Below, one piece after another: positions 27,035 to 37,251 of a stretch of DNA of 40,765 nucleotides (the first letter of the stretch is position 1; each line of letters begins with the position of its first letter). Source of the stretch: Mycoplasmatota bacterium (lineage in GTDB: Bacteria; Bacillota_I; Bacilli_A; RF39; UBA660); assembly GCA_022763805.1 (NCBI GenBank), contig JALERC010000046.1, positions 1 to 40,765 on the forward strand, written 5' to 3'. The notes below the pieces were generated by a model. The model was not told the DNA's origin and made no database searches. It worked only from the letters and a program-made list of their open reading frames with translations. A program made the translations under genes and the position numbers.

Positions 27035-29227
27035 ATGAAAAAACCAGAGTTACTTGCTCCTGCTGGTAATATGGACGCATTAAAAGCTGCTATTCTTGGT
27101 GGATGTGATGCTATATATTTAGGCGGATATATGTTTGGAGCACGAAATTTTGCAAATAATTTTGATTATGATGAATTAAAAGAAGCAGTTAATTATGCTC
27201 ATGAATATGGTGTTAAAATTTATGTAACTACTAATACACTTATTTATGAAAATGAAGTTGAAAGATTTATTAAATATATAAAATATTTAAATGATATTAA
27301 TGTTGATGCTGTTATCATGCAAGATATTGGAATGATGGATTTAGTTAGAAAACGTTTTAAAGACCTAGATGTTCATGCTTCTACTCAAATGCATATACAT
27401 AATCTAGAAGGTACTAAATTTGTTGAATCTAGGGGTTGTACGAGAGCCGTATTAGCGCGTGAAACTGATTACGAAACAATAAAACATATTAAAGAAAATA
27501 CTAATATAGAACTTGAGATATTTGTTCATGGAGCATTATGTATAAGTTATTCTGGTCAATGTTTGATGAGTAGTTTAATAGGTAATAGAAGTGGTAATAG
27601 GGGAACATGTGCTGGTAGTTGTAGATTAAAATATGATGTATTAGATAATAATTTGAAAAAAGTTAATACTGATGAATATAATTTAAGTACTAAAGATTTA
27701 AATTCATTAGATAATTTAGAAAAACTAATACAAACAGGTGCTGACAGTTTTAAAATTGAAGGTCGTATGAAATCTCCAGCATATGTATATCTTGTTACTA
27801 AACTATATAGACAGGCTATTGATTCATATTTTGAATACGGAAAAATTAAATATAGCGAAGAAGATTTACTTGACTTAAAAAAGACATTTAATAGATTATT
27901 TACTAAAGGATTTTTATTTAAAGAAAAAAATAACGAAATTATTAATCCATTTAGACCTAATCACATTGGTATTAATTTAGGAAAAGTAATAGAATATAAA
28001 AATGATTTTGTTACTATTAAACTAGATGATGACCTTTCTATAAATGATGGTATTAGAATACTTGGAAATAATGATTATGGTTTTATTGTTACATCTATGT
28101 TTAAAAATAAAAAAAGAATAGATAGGGCAAGCAAGGGAGACATAATATCTATTCCTTGTAAAGAAAGGATAAAAGTAAATTCTAAATGCCTTAAAACAAC
28201 TGATAATGCTGTAATTAAAAAAGTAAATAATGAAATAAATACACTTAAAAGAAAAGTAAAAATTACCGGAACTTTAGATATTATTGAGGGTGACGTAATT
28301 ACTTTACATATATCCGATGGGTTACATAATATAACAAAAAAAGGTAATATAATTGTCGAATATGCTAAAAATATGCCAACAGATGTAAATAGAATCAAAG
28401 AACAAATTATGAAAACAGGAAATTCGATTTATGAATTTGAATACATAAATATTAATATGGATAATAATTTATTTGTGCCTATTAAAGAGATTAATGAGAT
28501 TAGACGTGCAGCTTTGGAGGAATTAAAATTAAAAAGATTAGCGTTTTCTCCTAGAAAAGAAAGTATCTATGAAATTGATATTCCAATTAATTTTGAACAT
28601 ACTACGAATAGATCAATATATATTAAAAATATAAAACAATATAATATGATAAAGAATTTTAATTTTGAATCTATATATATGGAAGAGGATTTGTTTAATA
28701 AAATTGAAGATTCTAGGAAGATTTTGAAAATACCTAGAGTACTAAATAAACATAAAGAATATGATCAAAAAATATTAGTTGGAGAATTAGGAAGTGTACA
28801 TAAATATAAAAATATCGATACAGATTTTTCACTTAATATTGTAAATTCATATAGTGTAGCTTTACTTCATTCGTTAGGTGTTAATAAAATTACTTTGTCT
28901 TATGAATTAGAAGAATATCAAATTGAAGAAATTATTACAGCTTATAAAAATAGGTATAATAAACTTCCTAATTTAGAGGTTATAATATATGGTAAAGAAG
29001 AAGTCATGATTTCAAAATTTAATATTTTAGATTATTATAATATAAAAAATACTGGTTTTATTAGAGATAAATTTAAGAATTTATATCGCGTAATTTCATC
29101 AGATAATTTAATGTATATATATAATTTTAAGCCTAGAAAGATAATTAATTATAAAAATCTTTATAAGATAGGTGTAAATTCTGTAAGATATAATTTTGTT
29201 GATGAAGAAAATGTAAATATTTTTTAA
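27035..29227 (+). CDS. peptidase U32-family protein (RNA hydroxylation-type)
   Basis: MKKPELLAPAGNMDALKAAILGGCDAIYLGG, HGALCISYSGQCLMSSLIGNRSGNRGTCAGSCR. Confidence 0.92.
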   Translation: MKKPELLAPAGNMDALKAAILGGCDAIYLGGYMFGARNFANNFDYDELKEAVNYAHEYGVKIYVTTNTLIYENEVERFIKYIKYLNDINVDAVIMQDIGMMDLVRKRFKDLDVHASTQMHIHNLEGTKFVESRGCTRAVLARETDYETIKHIKENTNIELEIFVHGALCISYSGQCLMSSLIGNRSGNRGTCAGSCRLKYDVLDNNLKKVNTDEYNLSTKDLNSLDNLEKLIQTGADSFKIEGRMKSPAYVYLVTKLYRQAIDSYFEYGKIKYSEEDLLDLKKTFNRLFTKGFLFKEKNNEIINPFRPNHIGINLGKVIEYKNDFVTIKLDDDLSINDGIRILGNNDYGFIVTSMFKNKKRIDRASKGDIISIPCKERIKVNSKCLKTTDNAVIKKVNNEINTLKRKVKITGTLDIIEGDVITLHISDGLHNITKKGNIIVEYAKNMPTDVNRIKEQIMKTGNSIYEFEYININMDNNLFVPIKEINEIRRAALEELKLKRLAFSPRKESIYEIDIPINFEHTTNRSIYIKNIKQYNMIKNFNFESIYMEEDLFNKIEDSRKILKIPRVLNKHKEYDQKILVGELGSVHKYKNIDTDFSLNIVNSYSVALLHSLGVNKITLSYELEEYQIEEIITAYKNRYNKLPNLEVIIYGKEEVMISKFNILDYYNIKNTGFIRDKFKNLYRVISSDNLMYIYNFKPRKIINYKNLYKIGVNSVRYNFVDEENVNIF

Positions 29228-29598
29228 TTTACTGGATTTTCTAAACTAGAATTAATATTTGTACTAAAATATTCAATTGTTACATATAAAACGATAATAC
29301 CACTTATTATAGAAAGAATAGATGCTATTATTTGTAAGTTATCCGCTTTTAAATCTTTATTTTCTAGTATGTCTATATTTTTATCCACATAATTAGCATA
29401 CAAAAATAATAATAAAATAATTAGAATAACTATTCTATTAATACTAGCTATAATATATGCATTTTTAGGATTTAATATAAATTGCTTATACTTTATATAT
29501 AGATCTTCATTATAAAGAAGAATAATAGAAATAATAGTTGTAAAAATAAAAAATATAGATAATAGTATTTGTAATTCAATATTTTTACTTCTATGCAT
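29224..29598 (-). CDS. membrane protein of unknown function
   Basis: 124 aa with three hydrophobic helices; overlaps upstream deacetylase gene. Confidence 0.5.
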   Translation of the reverse strand: MHRSKNIELQILLSIFFIFTTIISIILLYNEDLYIKYKQFILNPKNAYIIASINRIVILIILLLFLYANYVDKNIDILENKDLKADNLQIIASILSIISGIIVLYVTIEYFSTNINSSLENPVN

Positions 29599-30238
29599 TA
29601 CGTTCTCTTATTTTTCTAATTTCATTTAATGTAGAAACAGTAACTACTTGGTAGTGCTGTTTTTTTAATTCTGGAAGTATAATTTTTAAACTTTCATATG
29701 ATTCATTTAATTCATGCATAAGAATTATATCTCCATCCTTAATATTATTAAGTACAATTTTAGAAATACTATTTCTATTTCTATATTTCCAATCTCTACT
29801 ATCTAATGACCACATAATTATTTCTTCTTTTATTAAACTACGTAAATTTTTATTGATAGCTCCATAACTTGGTCTAAAATATTTACATTTTATTTTTGTA
29901 ACATCATAAATAATATCATTTGTTTTTTTGATTTCTTCTAATACCTTAGTATTTTTATATTTAGTAGACCATATATGATTATAAGTATGATTACCAATTT
30001 CATTATTAATAGTTATATATTTAACATCTTCTTTAAATTTTTCTATTTTATTTCCTACTAAAAAAAATGTGGCATTATAATTATATTTATCTAATAAATC
30101 AATTATTTTTTTAGTATAAATAGAAGGGCCATCATCAAAAGTAAGTGCTACAGTTTTAAAATTGGTAAAATATGTAATATTATTAGTTTTTGTCATAAAT
30201 ATAAAAAAAGTAATTATGAAAAATAATATTTTTTTCAT
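29591..30238 (-). CDS. polysaccharide deacetylase (NodB domain)
   Basis: VALTFDDGPS, GNHTYNH, FRPSYGA, WSLDSRDW. Confidence 0.92.
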   Translation of the reverse strand: MKKILFFIITFFIFMTKTNNITYFTNFKTVALTFDDGPSIYTKKIIDLLDKYNYNATFFLVGNKIEKFKEDVKYITINNEIGNHTYNHIWSTKYKNTKVLEEIKKTNDIIYDVTKIKCKYFRPSYGAINKNLRSLIKEEIIMWSLDSRDWKYRNRNSISKIVLNNIKDGDIILMHELNESYESLKIILPELKKQHYQVVTVSTLNEIRKIRERNA

Positions 30239-30304
30239 ATTATCACCATTAAATTATATACAACTTAATTAATTTTTAGAATATTAATAAGTGAGGTGAG
30301 TAAT

Positions 30305-30655
30305 GTGGAAAATTTATTTCCTTCTAATCTAGTTGAACTTTTAACAATTAGTGTTGCTTTTAGTTTTATTATAATGTCTCTTATCCAAAAATTAAAAAAA
30401 ATAACTATAATAAATAGAGATATACATATTATAATCCTAAATTTAATTTTTTCTTTTGCACTATCAGTTCCATTTGTAAAATACTTTTATAACTTAACTA
30501 CTTATGATGGACTTTGGGTAGGTTTATTTACATTTATTGGAGCACCAACATTATATAAAGTTTTTAAGAATCAAAAAGTAATTACATATCATCCAGAATC
30601 ATTAAATGATACTATAACAATACCAATTTCTAAAGAAATAAAATACGATAAATAG
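30305..30655 (+). CDS. membrane protein of unknown function
   Basis: GTG start at 30305 with GAGGTGA RBS; three hydrophobic segments. Confidence 0.5.
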   Translation: MENLFPSNLVELLTISVAFSFIIMSLIQKLKKITIINRDIHIIILNLIFSFALSVPFVKYFYNLTTYDGLWVGLFTFIGAPTLYKVFKNQKVITYHPESLNDTITIPISKEIKYDK

Positions 30656-30743
30656 TACACAAACAAATGTTTGATTTTTGTTCTAAAAAACTATTGACTA
30701 TCTACTTAGTTATAGTATAATTAGATTTAGAAAGAGGTATTGT

Positions 30744-33032
30744 ATGACAGTTAATGAAGAACATAAAATAGTAATAAATGTTATAAAACGTAATGGGAAA
30801 AAAGTTAATTTTGATGCATCAAAGATTGCTATATCTATACAAAAAGGATTTGATAGTATAGAAGGTAAATATAATGAAACAGATGTTCAAAATGTATTTC
30901 AATCTGTTTTAAAAAGAATAAAAAAAGATTATGTAGACAAAGATAAAATTAAAATTGAAGAAATTCAAAATTTAATTGAAGAAGAATTGAAAAATAAAAA
31001 ATATGATGATGTTTATGAATCGACAAAAAATTATCGAGAAAGAAGAAATCAATCTCGTTTACTATTTGTTGAAGAAAAGAAAATGCATAAATTTTTAAAA
31101 ACTTTGGAAAGTTTAGGTTTAAAATCTGCTCATGAAGAAGATGCAAAAAGAGAAAATGCTAATGTTGACGGCGATACAGCAATGGGAACAATGTTACAAT
31201 ATGGTAGTACTGTATCAAAAGAATTTGCTAAATCATATTTAATGAAGAAAAAATTTGCTGATGCACATGATTCGGGTGATATACATATTCATGATTTGGA
31301 TTTTATGCCAATGGGGACTACAACATGTTTACAAATAGATTTAAATAAACTATTTAAAAATGGTTTTTCTACCGGTCATGGATTTATAAGAGAACCTAAT
31401 GATATTATGTCTTATAGTGCCCTAGCTGCGATTGCAATTCAAGCTAATCAAAATGATCAACATGGTGGTCAAGCTATTCCTGCGTTTGATTATTATTTAG
31501 CGCCTGGAGTACTTAAAACATATAAAAAACAATTAAAACAAACTATGTATGATTTACTTGATTATTCTGGATTTTTAACATTTATCAATTTTGATAAATT
31601 TGTAGAAAAAATAAATAAATTAAATTCTGTAGAATTTGATGAAAATGATTTTGATAAACTATGTAAAAATTCAGATGAAGTAAAAAGAATTGTTAGAATT
31701 TCTAAAGAAAAAGCATTACAAAAAACAGATCGAATTACATATCAAGCAATGGAAGCATTTATTCATAATTTAAATACAATGCATTCAAGAGCTGGAGCAC
31801 AAGTTCCATTTTCATCAATTAATTTTGGTACTGACACAAGTGCTGAAGGTAGAATGATAATAAAAAATTATTTACTTGCTTTAGATGCTGGTTTAGGTCA
31901 TAATGAAACTCCAATTTTTCCTATCTCAATATTCAAAGTAAAAGAGGGAGTTAATTATAATCAAGAAGATAAAAATTATGATTTATTTAAACTTGCATGC
32001 GAAGTTTCTGCCAAAAGATTATTTCCTAACTTTTCCTTTATAGATTCTCCTTTTAACTTGGAATATTATAAAGAAGGAGATTATAATACTGAAGTTGGTT
32101 ATATGGGGTGTCGTACTAGAGTTTTAGCTAATGTTGCTGATAAAGATAAATGTGTTACTGCTGGGCGTGGTAATTTATCGTTTACTTCGATTAATTTACC
32201 TAGATTAGGTATTAAACATGGTATAGCAACTAAAGAACGTAAAGTTGCTGATATGGAAGGCTTTTATAAAGAACTTGATGAATTACTTGAACTTGTTAAA
32301 GATCAACTTTTAGAAAGGTTTGAAATTCAATGTAATAAAAGAGTATATAATTTCCCATTTCTAATTGGAGAAGGATTATGGTTAGATAGTGAAAAGTTAA
32401 AACCTACTGATAAATTGAGACGAGTTTTAAAACATGGTACATTGACTGTTGGATTTATAGGTCTTGCTGAATGTTTAAAGGCCTTAATAGGTAAGCATCA
32501 TGGTGAGAGTGAAGAAGCTCAAAAACTTGGTTTAGAAATTATAGGTCATATGAAAGATAAAATGGATGAGTATGCTTTAAAATATAATTTAAATTTTGGT
32601 GTTATTGCAACTCCTGCTGAAGGATTATCAGGAAGATTTACGAGAATTGATAAAGCTATTTATGGAAATTTAAAAGGTATTACAGATAGGGAATATTATA
32701 CTAATTCATTTCATGTACCAGTTTATTATAATATTTCAGCTGCTAAAAAGATTCATTTAGAAGCTCCTTATCATGCACTTACTTTAGCAGGTCATATTAC
32801 ATATATTGAACTAGATGGTGATACAGCCTCAAATGTTAAGGCATTTGAAAAAATTGTTAGAATAATGAAAGAAGAAGGTATTGGTTATGGTGCTATTAAC
32901 CATCCTGTAGATAGAGATCCTGTTTGTGGATATGTAGGAGTTATTGGTGATGTTTGCCCTAAATGTGGAAGAAAAGCAGGAGAACCAGTAAGTGTAGAAA
33001 AATTAAAAGAATTAGGTTGTAATATAAAATAG
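30744..33032 (+). CDS. nrdD: anaerobic ribonucleoside-triphosphate reductase, catalytic part lacking the glycyl-radical domain
   Basis: ATP cone at N-terminus, GDIHIHDLDFMPMGTTTCLQIDL, GCRTRV, GRGNLSFTSINLPRLGI; ends after ...CPKCGRKAGEPVSVEKLKELGCNIK. Confidence 0.93.
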   Translation: MTVNEEHKIVINVIKRNGKKVNFDASKIAISIQKGFDSIEGKYNETDVQNVFQSVLKRIKKDYVDKDKIKIEEIQNLIEEELKNKKYDDVYESTKNYRERRNQSRLLFVEEKKMHKFLKTLESLGLKSAHEEDAKRENANVDGDTAMGTMLQYGSTVSKEFAKSYLMKKKFADAHDSGDIHIHDLDFMPMGTTTCLQIDLNKLFKNGFSTGHGFIREPNDIMSYSALAAIAIQANQNDQHGGQAIPAFDYYLAPGVLKTYKKQLKQTMYDLLDYSGFLTFINFDKFVEKINKLNSVEFDENDFDKLCKNSDEVKRIVRISKEKALQKTDRITYQAMEAFIHNLNTMHSRAGAQVPFSSINFGTDTSAEGRMIIKNYLLALDAGLGHNETPIFPISIFKVKEGVNYNQEDKNYDLFKLACEVSAKRLFPNFSFIDSPFNLEYYKEGDYNTEVGYMGCRTRVLANVADKDKCVTAGRGNLSFTSINLPRLGIKHGIATKERKVADMEGFYKELDELLELVKDQLLERFEIQCNKRVYNFPFLIGEGLWLDSEKLKPTDKLRRVLKHGTLTVGFIGLAECLKALIGKHHGESEEAQKLGLEIIGHMKDKMDEYALKYNLNFGVIATPAEGLSGRFTRIDKAIYGNLKGITDREYYTNSFHVPVYYNISAAKKIHLEAPYHALTLAGHITYIELDGDTASNVKAFEKIVRIMKEEGIGYGAINHPVDRDPVCGYVGVIGDVCPKCGRKAGEPVSVEKLKELGCNIK

Positions 33033-33043
33033 GAGAGTAATTT

Positions 33044-33217
33044 ATGAAAAAAGTTAAATGTGAAGAAGTAAAAAAAGAAAAAGAAGTTGGCGAAGGAGTA
33101 GGATTTGAAAGAATTCGTCGTATAACAGGATATTTAGTAGGTACTGTTGATCGTTTTAATAATGGTAAACGTGCTGAAGAACATGATAGAGTTAAACATT
33201 CTATAAATGGAAATTAG
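33044..33217 (+). CDS. separate glycyl-radical domain of class III RNR (57 aa)
   Basis: MKKVKCEEVKKEKEVGEGVGFERIRRITGYLVGTVDRFNNGKRAEEHDRVKHSINGN; own RBS AGGAGAG, between nrdD and nrdG; absent from the ORF track because of length. Confidence 0.88.
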   Translation: MKKVKCEEVKKEKEVGEGVGFERIRRITGYLVGTVDRFNNGKRAEEHDRVKHSINGN

Positions 33218-33767
33218 ATTAGCAGCACCTCTACAATATGATAGTATTGTTGATGGTGAAGGAATGAGAATAGTACTTTGGACTCAGGGATGTCCTCATA
33301 ATTGTATAGGATGTCATAATCCTAGTACTCATTCTTTTAAAGACGGATTTTTAACAAATACAGAAGATATTATTAAAGATTTATCTGAAAATATTAAATA
33401 TCATGATGGTATTACATTATCTGGAGGAGACCCTTTTATTCAAGCAAAAGCTGTTAACGAAATAGCATCTTATATTAAATCAGAAGGTAAAGATGTTTGG
33501 GCATATACTGGATATGATTTTGAGCAATTACTTAAATCAAACAATAAAGATATAAATAATTTACTTAGTAATATAGATGTTCTTGTTGATGGTAAGTTTA
33601 TTCTAGAAGAATTTAGTATGGATTTATATTATAGAGGTTCTAGAAATCAAAGAATAATAGATGTTAAAAAAAGCTTAAAATATGATAAAGTTATATTAAT
33701 AGATAAATATATGAAAGAAAAAAATAATAAAAGTAAATATGAGAAAAAAGATTATATTTTTGTATAA
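33207..33767 (+). CDS. nrdG: anaerobic ribonucleotide reductase activating protein (radical SAM)
   Basis: LWTQGCPHNCIGCHNP CxxxCxxC, TLSGGDPF; overlaps the glycyl-radical ORF by 11 nt. Confidence 0.94.
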   Translation: MEIRLAAPLQYDSIVDGEGMRIVLWTQGCPHNCIGCHNPSTHSFKDGFLTNTEDIIKDLSENIKYHDGITLSGGDPFIQAKAVNEIASYIKSEGKDVWAYTGYDFEQLLKSNNKDINNLLSNIDVLVDGKFILEEFSMDLYYRGSRNQRIIDVKKSLKYDKVILIDKYMKEKNNKSKYEKKDYIFV

Positions 33768-33794
33768 TATATTCTTTTTTTCATATATATTACT

Positions 33795-34493
33795 ATGAAA
33801 AAAAGAATGCATTTAAGAAAAAAACATTACATAAACAAGATAGGAATGATTATCATTCTTATTTCCATATTAGTTTTTTTTAGTTTATATAGGTTAAACA
33901 AAAAAACTATGCCTTTAATTATTCATTATGGTGAAGTACAAGCAAAAAAATTATCTAGTTTAGTTATTAGTAAATCTATTACTAATGAAGATATCAATAA
34001 TATTGATTTTGAAAATTTATTTATAATAAATGAAAATACTATAGATATGAATCCGGTTGAAGTTAATCGAATAATTTTTAATTTAACTACTAAAATTCAA
34101 AATAATTTAATTTTAATTGAAAAAGGTAAAATAAAAGAACTAGATTTTTATAATGATTTAAAAAATGAATATAATAGCAATTTTGGTGGTAATGGTATTA
34201 TTTATGAAGTTCCTATTGGAACTTTTTTTAGTAATTCGTTTTTTTCTAATCTTGGTCCTAAGATTCCAATAAAATTTAGTTTAATAGGTAATATAAGTGC
34301 TAAATTAGAAAGTGAAGTCAAAAATTATGGTATTAATAATGCTATTGTTGAAATATATATTAAATTTAATCTACAAGAACGTATTATTATTCCTTTTAAA
34401 AGTAAAGATATTACTATAAATGATAAACTGCCTATTGCTTTAAAAATAATAAATGGTAGTGTTCCTAATTATTATAATAACCCAATAACATAA
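33795..34493 (+). CDS. yunB: sporulation protein YunB-like
   Basis: YEVPIGTFFSNSFFSNLGPKIPIKFSLIGNISAKLESEVKNYGINNAIVEIYI. Confidence 0.85.
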   Translation: MKKRMHLRKKHYINKIGMIIILISILVFFSLYRLNKKTMPLIIHYGEVQAKKLSSLVISKSITNEDINNIDFENLFIINENTIDMNPVEVNRIIFNLTTKIQNNLILIEKGKIKELDFYNDLKNEYNSNFGGNGIIYEVPIGTFFSNSFFSNLGPKIPIKFSLIGNISAKLESEVKNYGINNAIVEIYIKFNLQERIIIPFKSKDITINDKLPIALKIINGSVPNYYNNPIT

Positions 34494-34525
34494 AATCGTG
34501 ATATAATAATGTTGAGGTGAAATAA

Positions 34526-36199
34526 ATGGCTAAAAATAAGAAAAATAAATTTAAACTTAGATATGTTTTAATTTTAATTATTCTTGTTTCAGCATCTTTT
34601 GCATTTTATAAATTTTTTCCAGAAAAATTTAACAAAATTAATAATAACAAAATTTATAATGGATATTTAAAATCGGATAAGTATGAAGTTGAATTGATGG
34701 AAAAAAATGATACAACAAAGACTAAAAAATTTATAAGAGGAACTAAAATTAAATATTTTGAAAAGAAAATATCTGTTGACGAAGTATTATACACAGAAGT
34801 TAAAATAAATAATGATCATTATCTAATTAGTGATGATTATATAACAAATAAATATGAAGAAGTTGTGGGAGAAAAAACTAGATATGTAAGAACTAGTACT
34901 ACTATATATAAAGAAAAGGATAAATTAGATATTAGTGGTTTTTATAAAAAAGGTGAGGAAATTAACATTATTGGATTTGATAGATTAAATGATGATGGTA
35001 GTGTTAATATGTATAAAACAGAAAAAGGATATGTATATTCAAAATATTTAGAAGAACTTTTAGATGTTGCAAATAAAAATTATGATCCTAATGGATTATA
35101 TTTAACACATGCATCGCGAGGTGATTCATATGGTGGGGGTAGTGCTGATAATTTAGATTATTACCCTGTAGACAAACCTAATTTTGAAAATAACAAATTA
35201 TTAGATAATGCCAAAACACTATATCTAAATTGTGGAGTATTAAATAATATAGATGCTTATATTAATTTAGCTAAAAATACAGGTATTAATGCATTTGTAG
35301 TAGATATCAAGGAAAATACTATTCCTTCATATAAGTCTGATGTTATGAAAGAATATAGTCCTACTGCATACAATAAAGCAGTATATTCGAAAGAGGATTA
35401 TAAAAATATTATTAAAAAACTAAAAGATAATGGTTTTTATGTAATAGGGCGTATTACTACATTTAAAGATAGTGATTATATTAATGATCATCCTGAGGAT
35501 GCAATAACTAGTACAAGTACAGGTACACCATTTCTTCATAATGGTTCTTACTGGCCTAGTGCTTTTGTTAGAAGAGTGTGGGAATATAATGTTAAACTTG
35601 CAGTTGAATCAGTTAAAGATATTGGATTTAATGAAATACAATTTGATTATATGAGATTTCCTGATAGAAGTTATACAATTGAAAAAAATGGATTAGTTGA
35701 TATGCATAATATATATGGTGAAACTAAGGCACAAGCATTACAATCATTCTTATTTTATGCAACAGATGCTATTCATGATGCTAATGCATATGTTTCTGTT
35801 GATGTATTTGGTGAATCTTCAAATCAATATGTTACTGCTTATGGTCAATATTGGCCTGCTATATCTAATGTAGTAGATGTTATAAGTGCAATGCCTTATC
35901 CAGATCATTTTAATAATAATCAATATGGTCTTGTAACTCCATGGACTGAACCATACAGACTAATGTCTACTTGGGCTAGAGAAGCTAGTTTAAGACAAAA
36001 AGAGATTCCTACTCCTGCTATTGCAAGAACATGGATTCAAGCATATGATGCAATAAAACAACCATATAATAAATATGGTCCTGAAGAAATAAGAGCTGAA
36101 ATTAAGGGACTTAATGATGGTGGTCTTACCGGTGGATTTATTACTTGGAATGGAAGTTCAAATATAAATAAATATCAATATATTAGTACAGGATGGTAG
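34526..36199 (+). CDS. putative glycoside hydrolase (DUF4015-type TIM barrel) with SH3-like N-terminal region
   Basis: LYLNCGVLNNIDAYINLAKNTGINAFVVDIKENT..., GFNEIQFDYMRFPD, SVDVFGESSN, TPAIARTWIQAYD. Confidence 0.8.
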   Translation: MAKNKKNKFKLRYVLILIILVSASFAFYKFFPEKFNKINNNKIYNGYLKSDKYEVELMEKNDTTKTKKFIRGTKIKYFEKKISVDEVLYTEVKINNDHYLISDDYITNKYEEVVGEKTRYVRTSTTIYKEKDKLDISGFYKKGEEINIIGFDRLNDDGSVNMYKTEKGYVYSKYLEELLDVANKNYDPNGLYLTHASRGDSYGGGSADNLDYYPVDKPNFENNKLLDNAKTLYLNCGVLNNIDAYINLAKNTGINAFVVDIKENTIPSYKSDVMKEYSPTAYNKAVYSKEDYKNIIKKLKDNGFYVIGRITTFKDSDYINDHPEDAITSTSTGTPFLHNGSYWPSAFVRRVWEYNVKLAVESVKDIGFNEIQFDYMRFPDRSYTIEKNGLVDMHNIYGETKAQALQSFLFYATDAIHDANAYVSVDVFGESSNQYVTAYGQYWPAISNVVDVISAMPYPDHFNNNQYGLVTPWTEPYRLMSTWAREASLRQKEIPTPAIARTWIQAYDAIKQPYNKYGPEEIRAEIKGLNDGGLTGGFITWNGSSNINKYQYISTGW

Positions 36200-36201
36200 A
36201 T

Positions 36202-36477
36202 ATGAAAAAAGTTAAAATAAATAATATAGAATATGAACTTATTAAAAACTATAAAGATGGATTTGATGAATCAGCCGTTAGTGAACTTATAACTGATTAT
36301 TATGATTCGTATAATTATATTTTAGGTGATTGGGCTTATGGTAAACTTCGTTTAAAAGGGTTTTGTGAAAAAGATAATAAAATATTTAATGATCTTAATG
36401 ATTATAATAAAATAGATGAGTATATCACTAATTATTGTGCTTATGAGTGTAGACATTTTATCATTAAAAAAATCTAG
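36202..36477 (+). CDS. yutD: YutD-like (DUF1027) protein
   Basis: EYELIKNYKDGFDESAVSELITDYYDSYNYILGDWAYGKLRLKGF. Confidence 0.8.
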   Translation: MKKVKINNIEYELIKNYKDGFDESAVSELITDYYDSYNYILGDWAYGKLRLKGFCEKDNKIFNDLNDYNKIDEYITNYCAYECRHFIIKKI

Positions 36478-36495
36478 TTTTTCTAGATTTTTTTT
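36466..36495 (+). terminator. Rho-independent terminator overlapping stop codon
   Basis: AAAAAAATCTAGTTTTTCTAGATTTTTTTT. Confidence 0.8.
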
Positions 36496-36569
36496 CAATT
36501 TGACAAAAATTATTTTTTAACATATAATAGGCAACAGTGTAAAAAAAACACAAAGAAGGAGCAGTATTT

Positions 36570-37238
36570 ATGAGTACTAAAGTATTAGAAAAAAATATAA
36601 GTTTAGAAACATTAATTAGTATATTTACAATTGACAAAGGTGAAATAAAAGTTTTACTAGAACGTGTTAATGATGAACCATATAAAGGATATTGGATGAT
36701 TCCTAACACACCACTATATAAAGACATGACTATAGAAGAAAACTTATTAAGTTATGTTAATGAAGAACTTGGTTTATGTAATATATCATTAGATCAAAAC
36801 AAAATATTTAGTGATGAATTGGTAAATGATATTCGTAAAATATCTATAAGTTATAATGGTTTAATTGATAGTAAAACAATAGAATTAAAAAAATCAGAAA
36901 TAAATAATAAAGAATTACATTGGTTTTTAATTAATGAAATACCTAAAATGGCTTATGATCATGAGAGAATAATTAATTGTAGTATCAAAACATTAAAGAA
37001 AAAAATTAAAAATACTGAAATGTTAAAATTATTATTTCCAAGTGATTTTACATTACCTGAATTACAAAAAATATTTGAGCTTATTTTAGGCCAAGAATTA
37101 GATCGTAGAAATTTTAGAAAAAAATTAATTAGTTTAGATTTAATTGAAGATACAAATGAATTTAATATAGGTTGTAACGGTAGACCTGCTAAATTATATC
37201 GTTTTAAAGATGATATTAAAGAAATAGACATATTTTAA
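36570..37238 (+). CDS. NrtR-type NUDIX/winged-helix transcriptional regulator
   Basis: N-terminal NUDIX-like fold, C-terminal LPELQKIFELILGQELDRRNFRKKLISLDLIEDTNEFNIGCNGRPAKLYRF. Confidence 0.75.
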   Translation: MSTKVLEKNISLETLISIFTIDKGEIKVLLERVNDEPYKGYWMIPNTPLYKDMTIEENLLSYVNEELGLCNISLDQNKIFSDELVNDIRKISISYNGLIDSKTIELKKSEINNKELHWFLINEIPKMAYDHERIINCSIKTLKKKIKNTEMLKLLFPSDFTLPELQKIFELILGQELDRRNFRKKLISLDLIEDTNEFNIGCNGRPAKLYRFKDDIKEIDIF

Positions 37239-37251
37239 GGAGTTGATTAAT

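Noticed and set aside
28075-28398. 107-aa minus-strand ORF in the U32 peptidase gene
   Set aside because: Antisense to a conserved gene
30949-31146. 65-aa minus-strand ORF in nrdD
   Set aside because: Antisense to nrdD
36464-37231. Two minus-strand ORFs (36464..36727, 36959..37231)
   Set aside because: Antisense to the NrtR-like regulator and its terminator
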